From the NCBI GenBank assembly GCA_020744225.1, contig JAGMWG010000001.1, positions 1,736,001-1,800,000 on the forward strand: DNA of 64,000 bases, given 5' to 3'. The stretch is from Paraphoma chrysanthemicola. Its lineage: Eukaryota > Ascomycota > Dothideomycetes > Pleosporales > Phaeosphaeriaceae. Every line of letters starts with the position of its first letter. Positions within the stretch are counted from its first letter, which is position 1. The notes under the pieces are model-generated. The model had not been told where the DNA came from, made no database searches, and saw nothing but the letters and a program-made list of their open reading frames with translations. Below, piece after piece: positions 10,883 to 22,380 of this stretch. Made by a program: the position numbers and the translations under genes.

Positions 10883-13800
10883 ATGGCTGCGGAAGCGACC
10901 GAAGACGAGCCGCGCACGCCGGCGCGCGACCAGTCGCACCTCGAAAAGGTCGCAAGCAACGGCGACGAAAGCGTAGAGCAGGACTCGGACGACGACGAGG
11001 AAGAGGAAGATGCCGACGAGGAGCCGAAGCTGAAGTACAGTCGCCTGACGAGTAGCTTGCTACCCGTATACCGCAATGGCGACGCGACAAGCACTTTCAT
11101 GGTTGCGGGAGACAAGATGGTATGGTTCTAGTCCCAGAGTGTCTGGTCTCGCCGATGCATGCTAAGCTGTAGATAGATTGTAGGCACCCACAATGGAAAC
11201 ATTGTAAGTACAATCTACTCTGTAAGATCCTGTATGAATGCTTAGACTGTCAGCACGCCATCAACATCCCGTCATTCCAGATCCTCCGCACGTACAACGC
11301 ACATCCGTCTGCCTCGGTGACTGCGCTATCAGTGTCGCCTCTGCTACCTTCACAGCCATTCGTTCCGTCTGCGTTGCCGTCCAAATCGTCCGATCGTTTA
11401 GATACGCCCTCCAGACAGACATCGTCACCAGCTGGCCAAGCAGCTTCCCCCCGTACACCACGACAGGCACAAGTCCCTTCGATTCCTTCCAATCAAATAT
11501 ATATTGGGTCGGCTTCGATAGACGGCCATGTCTGCGTGTCGTCCCTTGTAGACCCAAAAGATGTCACTCTGCGCAATTTCGGGCGCCCGGTGCAGGCAGT
11601 CGCACTTTCCCCAGACTACAAGTCCGACCGTTCCTACCTTTCCGGGGGCTTGGCTGGGGAGCTGATTCACACTTCTGGTGGGCAGATAGGAGTTCGATCA
11701 AATGCAAACACAAGCTCGGCATCACAGGCAGCTCACGGATGGCTCGGAGCCATTGGTCTTGGTGGACACGGGGGCAAGGACACCGTGCTGCATTCAGGTG
11801 AAGGTGCTATCTCTGGGATCAAATGGTCCCTCTCCGGCAAATTTGTGGCCTGGTCCAATGAGTACGGAATCCGCATCATGCGAACGGATATAAAGCTGGA
11901 CAGTGCAGACTCGGACTCTGCTTGGAAACGTATTGGCTTTATTGAGAAGCCAAATCGCCGCATATGGCAAGATATGGCAGGGGTGTGGAAAGCACGCATG
12001 GAATGGGTGGACGACCAGTCCCTTGAATCTGACGACGACGCCATCATCAGCATGAACGGAGGCCACATCGACAAGAACGAGTCTACCCTCCCACACCAGC
12101 GGACACCACAGCCTAATAATGCCAGAAGGAGGAAGGTAGAAAAATTAGTCATTGGATGGGGAGACGCTGCATGGATCATTCGCGTATATCCCGGTGGGCC
12201 AGGTACTGGCAAGAATGTCGGCGAAAGATCAGACGGCAGTGCTGAGATTGTCCATTTCTTATGTCTCGAGGATTGTGTTGTTTCTGGCATATCGCTTTAT
12301 ACCCCTTCCCTGCTTCTTGTTCTTGCATATCGAACGCGCGACGACAACGATAATCCCATTTCCCAAGACGATAAAACACCACGACGAGGCATGCACCGCA
12401 GGTCCAACGGCTTATCGCCTGAGCTCAAGCTCATCAATCCTGCAACCAAGGAGGAAATCGAAGTCGACTCGTTGACGGTGAGCAGATACGAGAGTCTCTC
12501 TGCCGCTGACTACCACCTTGGCACTCTCTATGTGCCGCATCCACAGACTATGACCCCAGCGCAACGATCTGCGCTAGAGGCCATCGGAGGCGGTATATGG
12601 GATGTTGGGGCCGGCGCTGCGCGTATCTTTAGCACCGGAGCCAGCGTCATCAACATGCCATTTGGGTCGGATTCGCGGACCCCACCACGGGCACCGTCCA
12701 TGTCTTCAGCAAGCGCTGGCAATGCGTCGATGTCGGCACCTGCTCAAAGACCTGCGCAGATCCACCCGAATGCAGCAACTGCTGGGCTAAAGGTCTTCAT
12801 ACATAGCCCGTACGATTGTGTGCTAGCTATCAAACGCGACCTTTCCGATCACTTCCAATGGGAGTTAGAGCACGAGAACTTCAAAGATGCGTGGGAACTC
12901 TTGGAGGACCATCCAGAAATAATCACTTCTACAACATCGCTACCGCCAGCTGAATCATCTCCCGCGAGCACGCCAATGAAGAAACAGGGAAGCCTACACG
13001 AATTCTTCGCTGATGACAGTGCATCGCAAACCACTGTTTCCGCTACTAGAGCTAATCAGAACTCGTCGCTGGAGAAGGAAAAGAGACGTATTGGAGACTT
13101 GTGGGTGCAACAGTTGGTGAGCTCCGGCGACTGGAAACAGGCTGGTAAAGTTGCAGGTCGCGTGCTCGGCACGTCCGCACGTTGGGAACACTGGGTCTGG
13201 AAGTTTGCCCAGACGAACCATTTCAACGAAATCTCTCCATACATTCCTAAGAAGCCGATGCAGCCGCCTCTTCCCTCGATGGTGTACGAAGTCGTGCTTG
13301 GTCACTACATTATTCACGACAGGATACGCTTCAAGCACGTCTTGGAGGCCTGGGACACTGACCTCTACGACATAAACAGTGTCATCGAAGCGATCAAAAG
13401 CAAGTTATCTGCTGGTGATGTCACCGAAGAATCAATCGAGGGTGACGTTCAAGGGAGAGACTGGCGAATACTACAAGATGGCTTAGCCAAGCTGTTCCTA
13501 GCCAGCGGCCGTCAGCGGGAGGCCTTACGATGCTATATCCGCCTACAGAATGCGGACGCCGCAATGACTCTCATCCGAGACTTCCACCTAGTGGAGGCTG
13601 TAAGAGACGATATCCCCGGATTTATCATGATGCGTATCACGAAAGAGCAAATGGAATCAGCCCCATTGGCTGAGCTGGAGGAGACTTCAGCCGAGGCCAT
13701 CAATGTGCTCGTTGAAGAAGGCTGTCGAGGCACGATTCCTGCTGGAGATGTTGTTTGGCAGCTGCAGCAGAAGAAGGACCCGTTCAAGCCATTCCTGTTT

Positions 13801-15030
13801 TTCTACCTTCGACGGTTGTGGAAGCCCGAGATGCATGAGCGCACAGCCAAGACAGCCAAAGAGCGCGTTGCTGAGGATCGCCTAGCAGCCGATGGCAAGA
13901 TCGTCGCGGAAGAGTTCGCAGACCTCATGGTTGATTTGTTTGCCGAATACGACCGCCCGCTACTGATGGAGTATTTGAGAAAGAGCCAGAGCTATGACCT
14001 GAGCAAAGCAACTGCTGAGTGTGAGAGGAGAGAGTACATTCCAGAGCTTGTGTAAGTAGACCATGTGTATAACCAGACCAAAGTACTAACATCCACCAGA
14101 CACATCCTCTCCAAGACAGGTCAGACCAAGCGCGCACTGTATCTCATAATCGAAAAACTCTCGGACGTCAGCTTCGCCATCTCATTCGCGAAGGAACAAG
14201 ACGACTCTGATCTGTGGAATGATCTTCTGGAGTACTCCATGGACAAGCCACACTTCATTCGTGGTCTACTAGCAGAAGTGGGCACAGCGATTGATCCCAT
14301 CAAACTCGTCCGGCGTATTCCCGAAGGCCTCGAAATAGAAGGCCTGCGAGATGGCATAGGCCGCATGGTTCGCGAGTACGAGATCCAACACTCCATATCC
14401 GAAGGCGTCGCAAGAGTACTCCGTGGCGAAGTAGCAGCAGGTATGGACACTCTCCGAGCCGGCCAGAAACGAGGCGTAAAATTTGAAGTCGAACCCTGCG
14501 ACGACAGACCCGCACACGCAAAACACGACCGCGGCAATGGCAGGAAGATTGACGTCGAGCCTAAAGGCATCGATCCCGCAAGAGCAGCAAGGGCCATCGC
14601 CCAAGCAGATAATGCCACCACAGCAGTCACTTCCACCACTAATGCCGCACACCTCGATCCGCCGCCCGCAGAGGCACCAGAAGGCGAAGCGCCGCCTGGC
14701 CACTGCACAGGATGTCATCGTCCTTTTACTCTTCCTACGCCCGAAGAAGAAGAAATCGCTGATGGTCCGTTACCCTTGTCCCGCGATACGCTTGTGGGCT
14801 TTGCATGCGGCCACGTATTTCACCTCAGCTGCCTGTTGCCCAAGACGAGTGCGAGCGCTAGTGTCGCTGCGACGTTACAGCAGCAATTGTCGAGCGATGC
14901 GTTGGAGAATGAAGGCAGGTGGACTAGGAGCGTAGGTGCGAAGGTGGCGCATGCGCATGTAATCAAGAGTGCAATTGGAAAGGGGTGTGTGGTTTGTAGG
15001 GAGAGGGCGGGCATGGTTGGGGAGGAGTAG
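10883..15030 (+). CDS. vps41: HOPS complex subunit Vps41
   Basis: Vacuolar membrane-tethering protein of the HOPS complex, binding the Rab7 homologue Ypt7. Predicted 1330 aa. Exons are 10883-11119, 11177-11203 (27 nt), 11254-14051 and 14100-15030, and the total is 3993 nt. The start follows a stop-free but ATG-poor leader, and ATG 10883 precedes an acidic N-terminus with a D/E run (residues about 34-52). The beta-propeller begins with the GTHNGNIHAINIPSFQILRTYNAH strand region and carries long Ser/Pro-rich insertions. The second half is alpha-solenoid (clathrin-heavy-chain repeat). The C-terminus has a RING-like zinc module: CTGC near residue 1222, CGHVFHLSC near 1257 and CVVC near 1317. Longer than yeast Vps41 (992 aa), mainly through disordered insertions. 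Convergent with the HAUS1-like gene. Confidence 0.92.
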
Positions 15031-15316
15031 GTATGGCTTTTGGTGGAGAGGGAAGAGAGATGGAATTGTATATATGCATGGCAATGTTTCTGTTATAAGC
15101 GGCTGGAAGCTAGTTCGATACATGTGTTAGTAGACAAGTCGTTGACGAGGTATTTGCATTAGCGTTGCAATTGAGGCACGCATTTACGCATCCAATTACC
15201 TCAAGCCTAGTTCAGACGTATATGTCCATAGCAAGTGAAATAACCCCCCTCGAGTCCTCTCGCACACCTCAAATCCCTTGCCATACCAGCACTCCTACTT
15301 CTAACCACTCACTCAC

Positions 15317-16269
15317 TCATCCCCCAACCAGGTCCTCAAAGACCCCATCTCTCCTCCTCCTCACCTCATCGACCCTAACCTCCAACTTCGCAACCTCCTT
15401 CCTCGCCATCTCCTTATCCGCCGGCAACCCGCCAAACTCGCTGACCTCTTTTTCCAAGCCCTCGACCCTGACGCGTAGTTCTTCTAATGCGCGCTGCTGC
15501 TCCAACATATCGGCCAGCGCCTCTGCAGACCCCGCGTGTTTCGAGCCAGGCGTTAGCGTTGCGTTTCGAGCGTGCGAAGACTGCAGTGCTGAGAGTTTAT
15601 CTTCTGCGTCGCGGATCTTGGTGCGTAGGGATTTTGCCTGGCGGGTTTGTTCGGTTGTTTGGCGGTGCAGAGTACTTGGTGTTGAGAATGCAGGATCATT
15701 TTGAATGTCGTGTAATTGTGTCCGGACAAGGCTGGTTTGTTTGGCGAGGTATGCGTGGAGGGTGCCAATGTGTGCGAGTTGTGTTGTCAGGGTTTGCGAG
15801 GTGAGTGTGTGTTGGATGAGTGCGTGGGCGAGGGTTTCGGGGTCCGCGGTGGGAGTGTTGAGAGCGATGGATGTGGATGCGAGGGCGGAGAGAGCGGCGG
15901 CGCCAGAAGGTGGGAGGTTGGATTGTAGGGTTTGGAGGAGGAGTTCGTCATTGGGGTGGTGGTGGACCTACCGTTTTGTGAGCGGTGCTCGTGTACCTAC
16001 AATATAAGGTATCATACCTCGTCTAGTTCTTTGAGAGCTTCTCGTTCAACGCGTTCTAGGATGGCGCGTTCTTCGTCGGCGCGCTCGTTGGCGGTAGAGA
16101 GTTCACGGAGGACTTTGAGGGTTTCTTCATTACGCTCGAAAGTCGGAACCGAGCGGCCGGAGTATTTGTATGACAGCCATGAGTCTATATGGGCCCAATC
16201 CTGGGCTTGGGCGCGTTGCTGGCGCGCTTTGGAGGGCGAGAAGAGGTCGGATGGTGTAAGGTTGTCCAT
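15317..16269 (-). CDS. Coiled-coil protein, probable HAUS augmin-like subunit 1
   Basis: Predicted 300-aa, mostly helical coiled-coil protein. Exons are 16269-16018 and 15967-15317, with a phase-0 intron. The N-terminal part, with FSPSKARQQRAQAQDW, IDSWLSYKYSGRSVPTFERN and ETLKVLRELSTANERADEE, resembles HAUS1, a subunit of the augmin complex that recruits gamma-tubulin to existing microtubules. The rest is heptad-like helix broken by a Ser/Thr/Pro stretch near the middle (HARNATLTPGSKHAG). Length fits HAUS1 (about 280 aa). An upstream in-frame ATG at 16326 is possible, but the sequence from 16269 matches the family start better. The assignment rests on memory of the family and was not checked by search. 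Confidence 0.6.
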
Positions 16270-16665
16270 GGCGGAGGGTGTTTGTTTACAGGTCCTAACA
16301 GAGCTTTTGCCGAAGCCAATGGACAAGCTCTGTTGACGGCTCGACCGTCAGTGCATAGAGATCACGCTTCAGAGTTCGTTAGTGTGCAAACGCGGGTTTA
16401 TTCCAAATGTTGTGACGTGCTCAAAGTTGGGGTGGAGAAATAGAGTGGGAACCGTGCATCCACGCGTCTTATCGATAAGCTTAAATCGCTGTCCCTGCAT
16501 GTCATGGCTGTCGTAGTTGCCGGCATCGGAGCTAGCAGTTTAGTGCGGCTTCAAGTTTGCCATAGAGTCATTGGGGCCGTATATGTCATCTACAGTTCCC
16601 TGCTACTGCTTGCAGCTTGTCTTCTTTTATCTTTTCGTACATCGCCTCATTCATTGAACTAGAAA
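16270..16665. promoter_or_regulatory. Divergent promoter HAUS1-like / cystathionine gamma-synthase
   Basis: This 396-base gap separates two divergent start codons. No gene or clear binding site was seen. Confidence 0.35.
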
Positions 16666-18715
16666 ATGTCACCGATGGTCCTGGAAAACGATGTTGAAGT
16701 CGGCGAGAGTCTACCACCGGCGACGGAGCACGTGCGTGAAAAGCCATGGTTCGATGCAAATCGTGAGCTAACTCGACACAGGCTGTAAGCGTCTCGCTAC
16801 CCACATGGCGGGCCAATGTTGGATACGAGGAGGGTGAGGAGTGGGTCATCAGCAAGATGAAGACTGGTTACCCCAGGTATGTGCTTGTGTCGTTGCTTAC
16901 ACGATGCTGCTAACACTGACGTAGATTCTTCATACACAAGCAGATTCAGGCATTTGCTGCAGCTATTGCAGTTAAGTATGGAAATTCGGATGAGTCTGCC
17001 ATGCTCTTTCCAACGCATGCTATTGCATCGAGATGTCGAGACTTCTTCATACGGCTTGCACCGGACGCCGAGGTTCGAATCGTTGATTTGGTTCCTGCTG
17101 CTGCAAAGGCTCGATCAGAAGAGCTTATCATGATTTCTCCTCAAGTATCAGCTGTACTGTTCCCCAAGGAACGATTCAGCATCGCCAAACAGTTCTGGCA
17201 GCACTCTGGAGATGGCGTGTCGAGCCGCCGAGCCGAATATTGTCACCATCTCTTCCGTCAAGGGCTTCTGGTTGAGCCATCAAGCCTGGAACAATCGCCA
17301 CGTATCCCCAAGGGTCCTCGGAGATATCAAAAGAAGACCTCGATCGACCTAGACAGTACACTCAGTTCAACGAACGGGGAAGTTCAAGATCCTGACCAGT
17401 TTGTTGAAGAGCGCTTTGGACGCAACTTGGACTTGTCAATGACGAAGAACGCGAAATTGGCAGTGCGAAGACGAATCGCGGGATCTCTCACAGCGGATGT
17501 TGGGTTGACAGAAGCTCTTGCGCTCGATAAGGATGCGTCACGAACTAGGCATGTTGCTGGCTTCTCGGAGGATGACGTTTACCTATACCCTACCGGCATG
17601 AGCGCCATCTTCAACACCCACAGAAATCTGCTTCAGGCGAAGGGCCAACTTAAAGCCATTGTGTATGGCTTTCCATATATCGATACCCTTAAGATAACAG
17701 AAAAGTTCGGCCCAGGCTCAGTCTTCTACGGGTTTGGATCAGAGGAAGAACTGGATGATCTGCAGAAACGTCTGGAAAGCGGTGAACGATACGTGGCACT
17801 ATTCACAGAGTTTCCAACGAACCCTCTCCTTCGGTCACCCAATCTCGCGCGTATCCGCAATCTAGCCGACAAGTACGACTTCTGTGTCGTGGTCGATGAG
17901 ACAGTTGGCAACTTCATCAACGTCAACGTTCTCCCGTATGCGGACGTTGTCGTAAGTAGTCTTACCAAAGTCTTCAGTGGCGACAGCAATGTCATGGGCG
18001 GAGGGTAAGTCATCCATCCAACTGCACATAAATTCAAGCTTACCTCAAACAGCCTCGTCCTCAACCCCAAGGGGCCCAGTTATCACAAACTCAAGCAGAT
18101 TTGGGATGAGGACTATGTCGATAACCACTGGGCTGAAGACAGCATTTTCCTCGAGCGCAACAGCCGTGACTTCGTCTCGCGAATTGAGCGCATCGGCATC
18201 AACGCCGAAGCCATCGTCGAAGTTCTCAGCTCACATCCGCGAAGTACGTCCTTCAGTCACACCAACCCCTATTGATTCTACCATTTTACTCACAAATTGC
18301 TAGTCAAGCAAGTGAACTATCCCAAGACTTCACCGACGCGCCCCAACTACGAACAATGTCGCAATCCCAATGGCGGCTATGGCGGTCTCTTGTCCGCGAC
18401 GTTTTACCGGAAAGAAGATGCCGTTGCGTTCTTTGACAATCTCGATACCGTCAAGGGACCGAGTCTCGGCACAAATTTTACGCTGAGTTCGCCGTACGTG
18501 ATTTTGGCACATTACGGGGAATTGGATTGGGTAAGTCATGCCCTTCTCGTGCTTATGCCACGAAGCAAAAAGGACACGAGACTGTGCTAACATACCTACA
18601 GTGTCGAAGCTGGGGTGTAGAAGAGGATTTGATAAGGTTCAGTGTCGGTTTAGAAGAGACAAGTAAATTGGTTCAGACGTTTCAGAGAGCCCTGGAAGCT
18701 ATACCGCCGGAGTAG
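16666..18715 (+). CDS. Cystathionine gamma-synthase
   Basis: PLP enzyme of transsulfuration that condenses cysteine with an O-acyl-homoserine to give cystathionine on the way to methionine (Neurospora met-7 / yeast Str2 family). Predicted 590 aa. Exons are 16666-16731, 16782-16876, 16925-18004, 18053-18243, 18304-18530 and 18602-18715, and all phases agree. The fungal-type N-terminal extension (HAVSVSLPTW, then GYEEGEEWV) precedes the fold-type I core. The PLP lysine is about K402 in SSLTKVFSG. The substrate-binding GTNFTLSSPY and RFSVGLEE motifs lie near the C-terminus. The length (longer than the about 400 aa bacterial enzyme) is usual for fungal Str2-type proteins. A residual uncertainty is cystathionine gamma-synthase versus a related lyase, but the N-terminal domain argues for the former. 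Confidence 0.88.
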
Positions 18716-19169
18716 AACTGTAAAGAGTGTGTAGCAAACGTGAATGAATCTATTCATATTACAGAAAAGGCTACAGGACAATTCATGGATGACGTTAGTC
18801 AGTATCTGTACGCTGATCCATGCCTACATACCGTGAAATCTATGTGCACACGTTCGTCATATTTTGATTACGACTAGTCACTTTTCTGTTCATAATGCTT
18901 TGCGCGATTCAGACCTTATGCACCCTCCCTCTCTCACCTGCGCAACACTGGTTAGCTCTTTGGCTTCTCCGTTTTGTTAGTCTCACCATGAAGGTGAGAG
19001 ACGACTTGTTACAGGACGCTCCAAAGCTTATAAAGATCGTACCTCTCGCATTGGTACTTCCTGACTCCGACACCCACCTTCCTCACTGCGCGGAGAGAGC
19101 CTTTGCGACCTGTAGTATGTCGACTCGCTACTTTATGTTTGACTTTGCTAATCATCTCTGGTCCAGGTC
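18716..19169. other. Intergenic
   Basis: This is the 454-base stretch between the CGS stop and the BTB/RING start. A plus ORF at 18895-19281 overlaps the BTB/RING start in another frame and has no recognisable family. I treat it as chance. Confidence 0.4.
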
Positions 19170-19959
19170 ATGTCGCGATCAAGTTCAGAGACTGCCGAGC
19201 CCGATCTGCCAAATGCTGATTCTCGAGATGGAGCGACCGAACGAGTCAGCGTTCGAAAGAAGAAGTTCATCAAGTCAGTAATCTCGAGCTCTGCAACACC
19301 AGCATCACTGACAGAGCTACAGGTATGGTCGACACATCGCCAGGCTTCGCATTGGTCGTACTAGGGAGATATTCACTATCCACGAAGAACTTGTCTGCGC
19401 CCACTCGCTGTACTTCCGCGAAAAACTTCAAAAGAACAGAAAACCGATCGAGGGCGAATGCTCAATATGCCAGGAAGCGATGACGCCTACTAAGAAAGAA
19501 ATTACCTTCTGTCGATCTGGATGTGGTGGAAACTTTCACCATCAATGTATGGAGACATGGATCGCACAGAAGAATACTACAGCGGACGCTGTCGAATGCC
19601 CGCTCTGCCGAAGAGCATGGAACAGCGCCAGCAAGGAAACGACTCTACTCTGCCCGGATGTGCCCACTGAGTCGTTTGAGATGTATCAGGAATGGCTATA
19701 TCAGCAGCAACTCAGCTTTGAAGTAGACGATGCACACTCAAGCAACGACGTGCCCTCCGAAGATTGGGTAGATATTCTGCTGGAAGCATACGTTCTTGGT
19801 GCCCATATTAAAGATCGGGGCTTCTGTCGCGCAGTTCTGAGAGCGATAGCCATTGGTACACAGCTTGCTGACGGATGTTTGCCCACAACAAGTCGGCCGG
19901 GAAAGTGTGTGAGCATATTGTTTCGATGGCTGAAGAGGCTCTGGCGTATCTTGGAATAA
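19170..19959 (+). CDS. BTB/RING-type protein, C-terminus uncertain
   Basis: Predicted 246 aa. Exons are 19170-19273 and 19323-19959 (donor GTCAGT). The start of exon 2 (YGRHIARLRIGRTREIFTIHEELV) looks like a BTB/POZ strand-helix opening, which is interrupted after SLYFREKLQKNRKPIEGE by a RING-like zinc module. The module reads CSICQEAM, CRSGCGGNFHHQCMETW, CPLCRRAW. Such BTB/RING hybrids are common in Dothideomycetes and are presumed adaptor or E3-like proteins, but the substrates are unknown. After about residue 216 the annotated frame ends quickly. An overlapping +2 frame (from about 19875) reads more like the continuation of the family, so a frameshift, unseen intron or decay at the 3' end is possible. 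Confidence 0.6.
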
Positions 19960-20741
19960 CACGCGAGAGAATTCAAGTGCTGCTTTCTAGGTGTGATATC
20001 GCAATTTGCTGTCCAATGAGAGCTATCACTTTTACTTCGTGCTTCGTGGGGGTCGCGTTGTGGCTACCCGGAACCCAGAACTCGTCCCCACTGATCCATC
20101 CTCATGATCCCATCTCTTGCTTACTCGCATGATTATGCCCATCAAGTGACTACGAATTCCTGGTTGGCTGTCTGTCATGTCGTTGAGAAGCAGAAGCTCA
20201 TGCTGCTTTTAGCAAAACCCCCCTTGCACAAGTGGGCTTGCCATGTCCACATGTCAACCGCGGCTCCTTCTTAATCTCCATCTCGCAAGCACCTTCGAAT
20301 TCATCATCGTCGGCACGCCATTCCGAGCGATCGTGAAATTTTCAGAGTTGAAACGGTGGCATGAAGTTCACCTAGCCTGTTCGCAAGCCTTCTCGAAAAC
20401 AGCCTAGCGCGCATGTAGTCAGAACGCTACCCCAAAACATCTAATGTCGACTTCATGAAGCCTCAACCGAAGTCACTCCACCGCCTCTTACAGCGAATCA
20501 GAAGTCGAGACTAGATCACAATAATGCCGCTCTGCGCGAGGCTCGCACGACACGGAGCCCGATTCCCAACAGCATGTTACCCCGCCAGCTAGGCACCCAC
20601 GTTTCCGGCCAGCGCGAGGGGTTATCGTAGACCGGAAAGGCCCGTTTGCGATAATGGTACATATTTGAGCGCCCTGCCGCTACGTCTTTGACGGCATTCA
20701 CTTCCCCCATCTTGTGTTGTTCGATCTGTGTTGCATACAAT
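19960..20741. promoter_or_regulatory. Upstream region of the desaturase gene
   Basis: This 782-base stretch has no supported gene. It includes the possible second-frame tail of the BTB/RING gene (to about 20132) and presumably the desaturase promoter. A minus ORF at 20516-20890 overlaps the desaturase start and is a shadow. Confidence 0.4.
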
Positions 20742-22170
20742 ATGGAGTCATTACCGTCCATTCCGGAGGGCATGGCTATCAACATAACATCAAAACCTCT
20801 ACACATCTCACACCAACCCGTCACACTGCGCAATTGGTACAAAAAGATAAATTGGCTCAATACTACGCTTGTCGTGCTCATTCCTGCCACTGGACTCTAT
20901 TTAGCACGCACAACACCACTCACGCGCCCAACACTCCTGTGGTCAATTTTGTACTATTTCTGTACTGCATTTGGCATTACTGGCGGATACCACCGGTTAT
21001 GGAGCCATCGATGCTACTCTGCACGACTTCCACTACGTCTTTTTCTAGCATTTACAGGCGCCGGAGCAATTCAAGGTAGCATAAGATGGTGGTCCGCCAA
21101 CCACCGTGCCCACCACCGCTGGACAGACACGATGAAAGATCCCTACTCTGTCATGCGCGGGCTTCTATTCTCGCACATTGGCTGGATGGTGTTGAACAAC
21201 GACCCGAAAGTCAAAGGTCGAACCGACATTAGCGATCTTGACAGCGACGCCATTGTGGTCTGGCAGCATAAGCATTACGGTAAATGCTTGCTGTTCGCCG
21301 CGTGGGTATTCCCGATGCTCGTTGCCGGTCTAGGCTGGGGCGACTGGTGGGGCGGCCTTGTATACGCTGGAATCATTCGCGCCTGTTTCGTCCAACAGGC
21401 TACATTCTGCGTGAACTCGTTGGCGCACTGGATTGGCGAGCAGCCATTTGACGACCGAAGGAGCCCACGGGATCACGTGTTGACAGCGCTTGTAACAATG
21501 GGTGAAGGGTACGTTCCAGCATCCAGAATTGAAATGTTCAATCAAAGACAAGTTATACTAACGAATCCCTAGCTATCACAACTTTCACCACGAGTTTCCC
21601 AGCGACTACCGCAACGCAATCATCTGGTACCAATACGACCCCACCAAATGGCTCATCTACCTCATGTCCCTCATCCCCTTGTTCCCGCAAACACACTCGC
21701 TCAAGACCTTCCGCTCCAATGAAATCGAAAAAGGCCGTCTCCAACAACAGCAGAAAGCTCTCGATAAGAAGCGCTCGGGCCTCGACTGGGGCGCGCCACT
21801 TTCCCAACTCCCTGTTATCGATTGGGACGATTTCGTCGGCAGATGTACGGATGAAGGTGCGATGCTTGTGGCGATTGCGGGTGTGATTCACGACGTAAGC
21901 GCGTTTGTGGCGGAGCATCCAGGCGGGAAGACGTTGATCAAGAGTGCGATTGGAAAGGACGCGACGGCACTTTTCAACGGTGGTGTGTATCAACATTCTA
22001 ATGCGGCGCATAATCTGCTGTCGACGATGAGGGTCGGGGTATTGAGAGGCGGACAGGAGGTCGAGGTATGGAAAAAGCAGTGGGCGGGGATGGAAGGGCA
22101 TGGTAAAGCGAAGATTCTGGACCAGGTTACGAGGGTAGAGAAGCCTGTTGCAGTGGCAGTGGCTGCCTAA
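20742..22170 (+). CDS. Acyl-CoA delta-9 desaturase with cytochrome b5 domain
   Basis: ER membrane enzyme that introduces the first double bond into stearoyl/palmitoyl-CoA (OLE1 family), 454 aa. Exons are 20742-21508 and 21573-22170. The three histidine boxes for the di-iron centre are visible: HRLWSH (residues 84-89), HRAHH (121-125) and HNFHH (258-262), the last just after the splice junction. Hydrophobic segments lie at about 40-56, 63-80 and 200-230. The C-terminal cytochrome b5 domain has its haem motif HPGG and a second His in YQHSNAAH. The N-terminus is shorter than yeast Ole1 (510 aa), with only about 30 residues before the first membrane helix. A plus-frame leader without ATG lies upstream, so ATG 20742 is the natural start. 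Confidence 0.92.
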
Positions 22171-22380
22171 CGAAGTTAGAAGGGGTGAATGTGGATGTTA
22201 GTAGGAAGAGTAAAATGTGATGAGATCCATACAGGTTCAGGTCCTTCTGGGGAAGCAGTGTTTTCGAGATGTCCCTAGAGCCTCGTTCGTTTCCCAAACT
22301 CCGCAACGCCATCAACTTGAAGACACAAGCACTTTTCCATCCGCCAAACCATGCACGTCGAGCTCACCATCTCATCATCA

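Noticed and set aside
11238..11801. 187-codon plus ORF inside vps41
   Set aside because: It is an out-of-frame reading of vps41 exon 3. The real frame continues the propeller.
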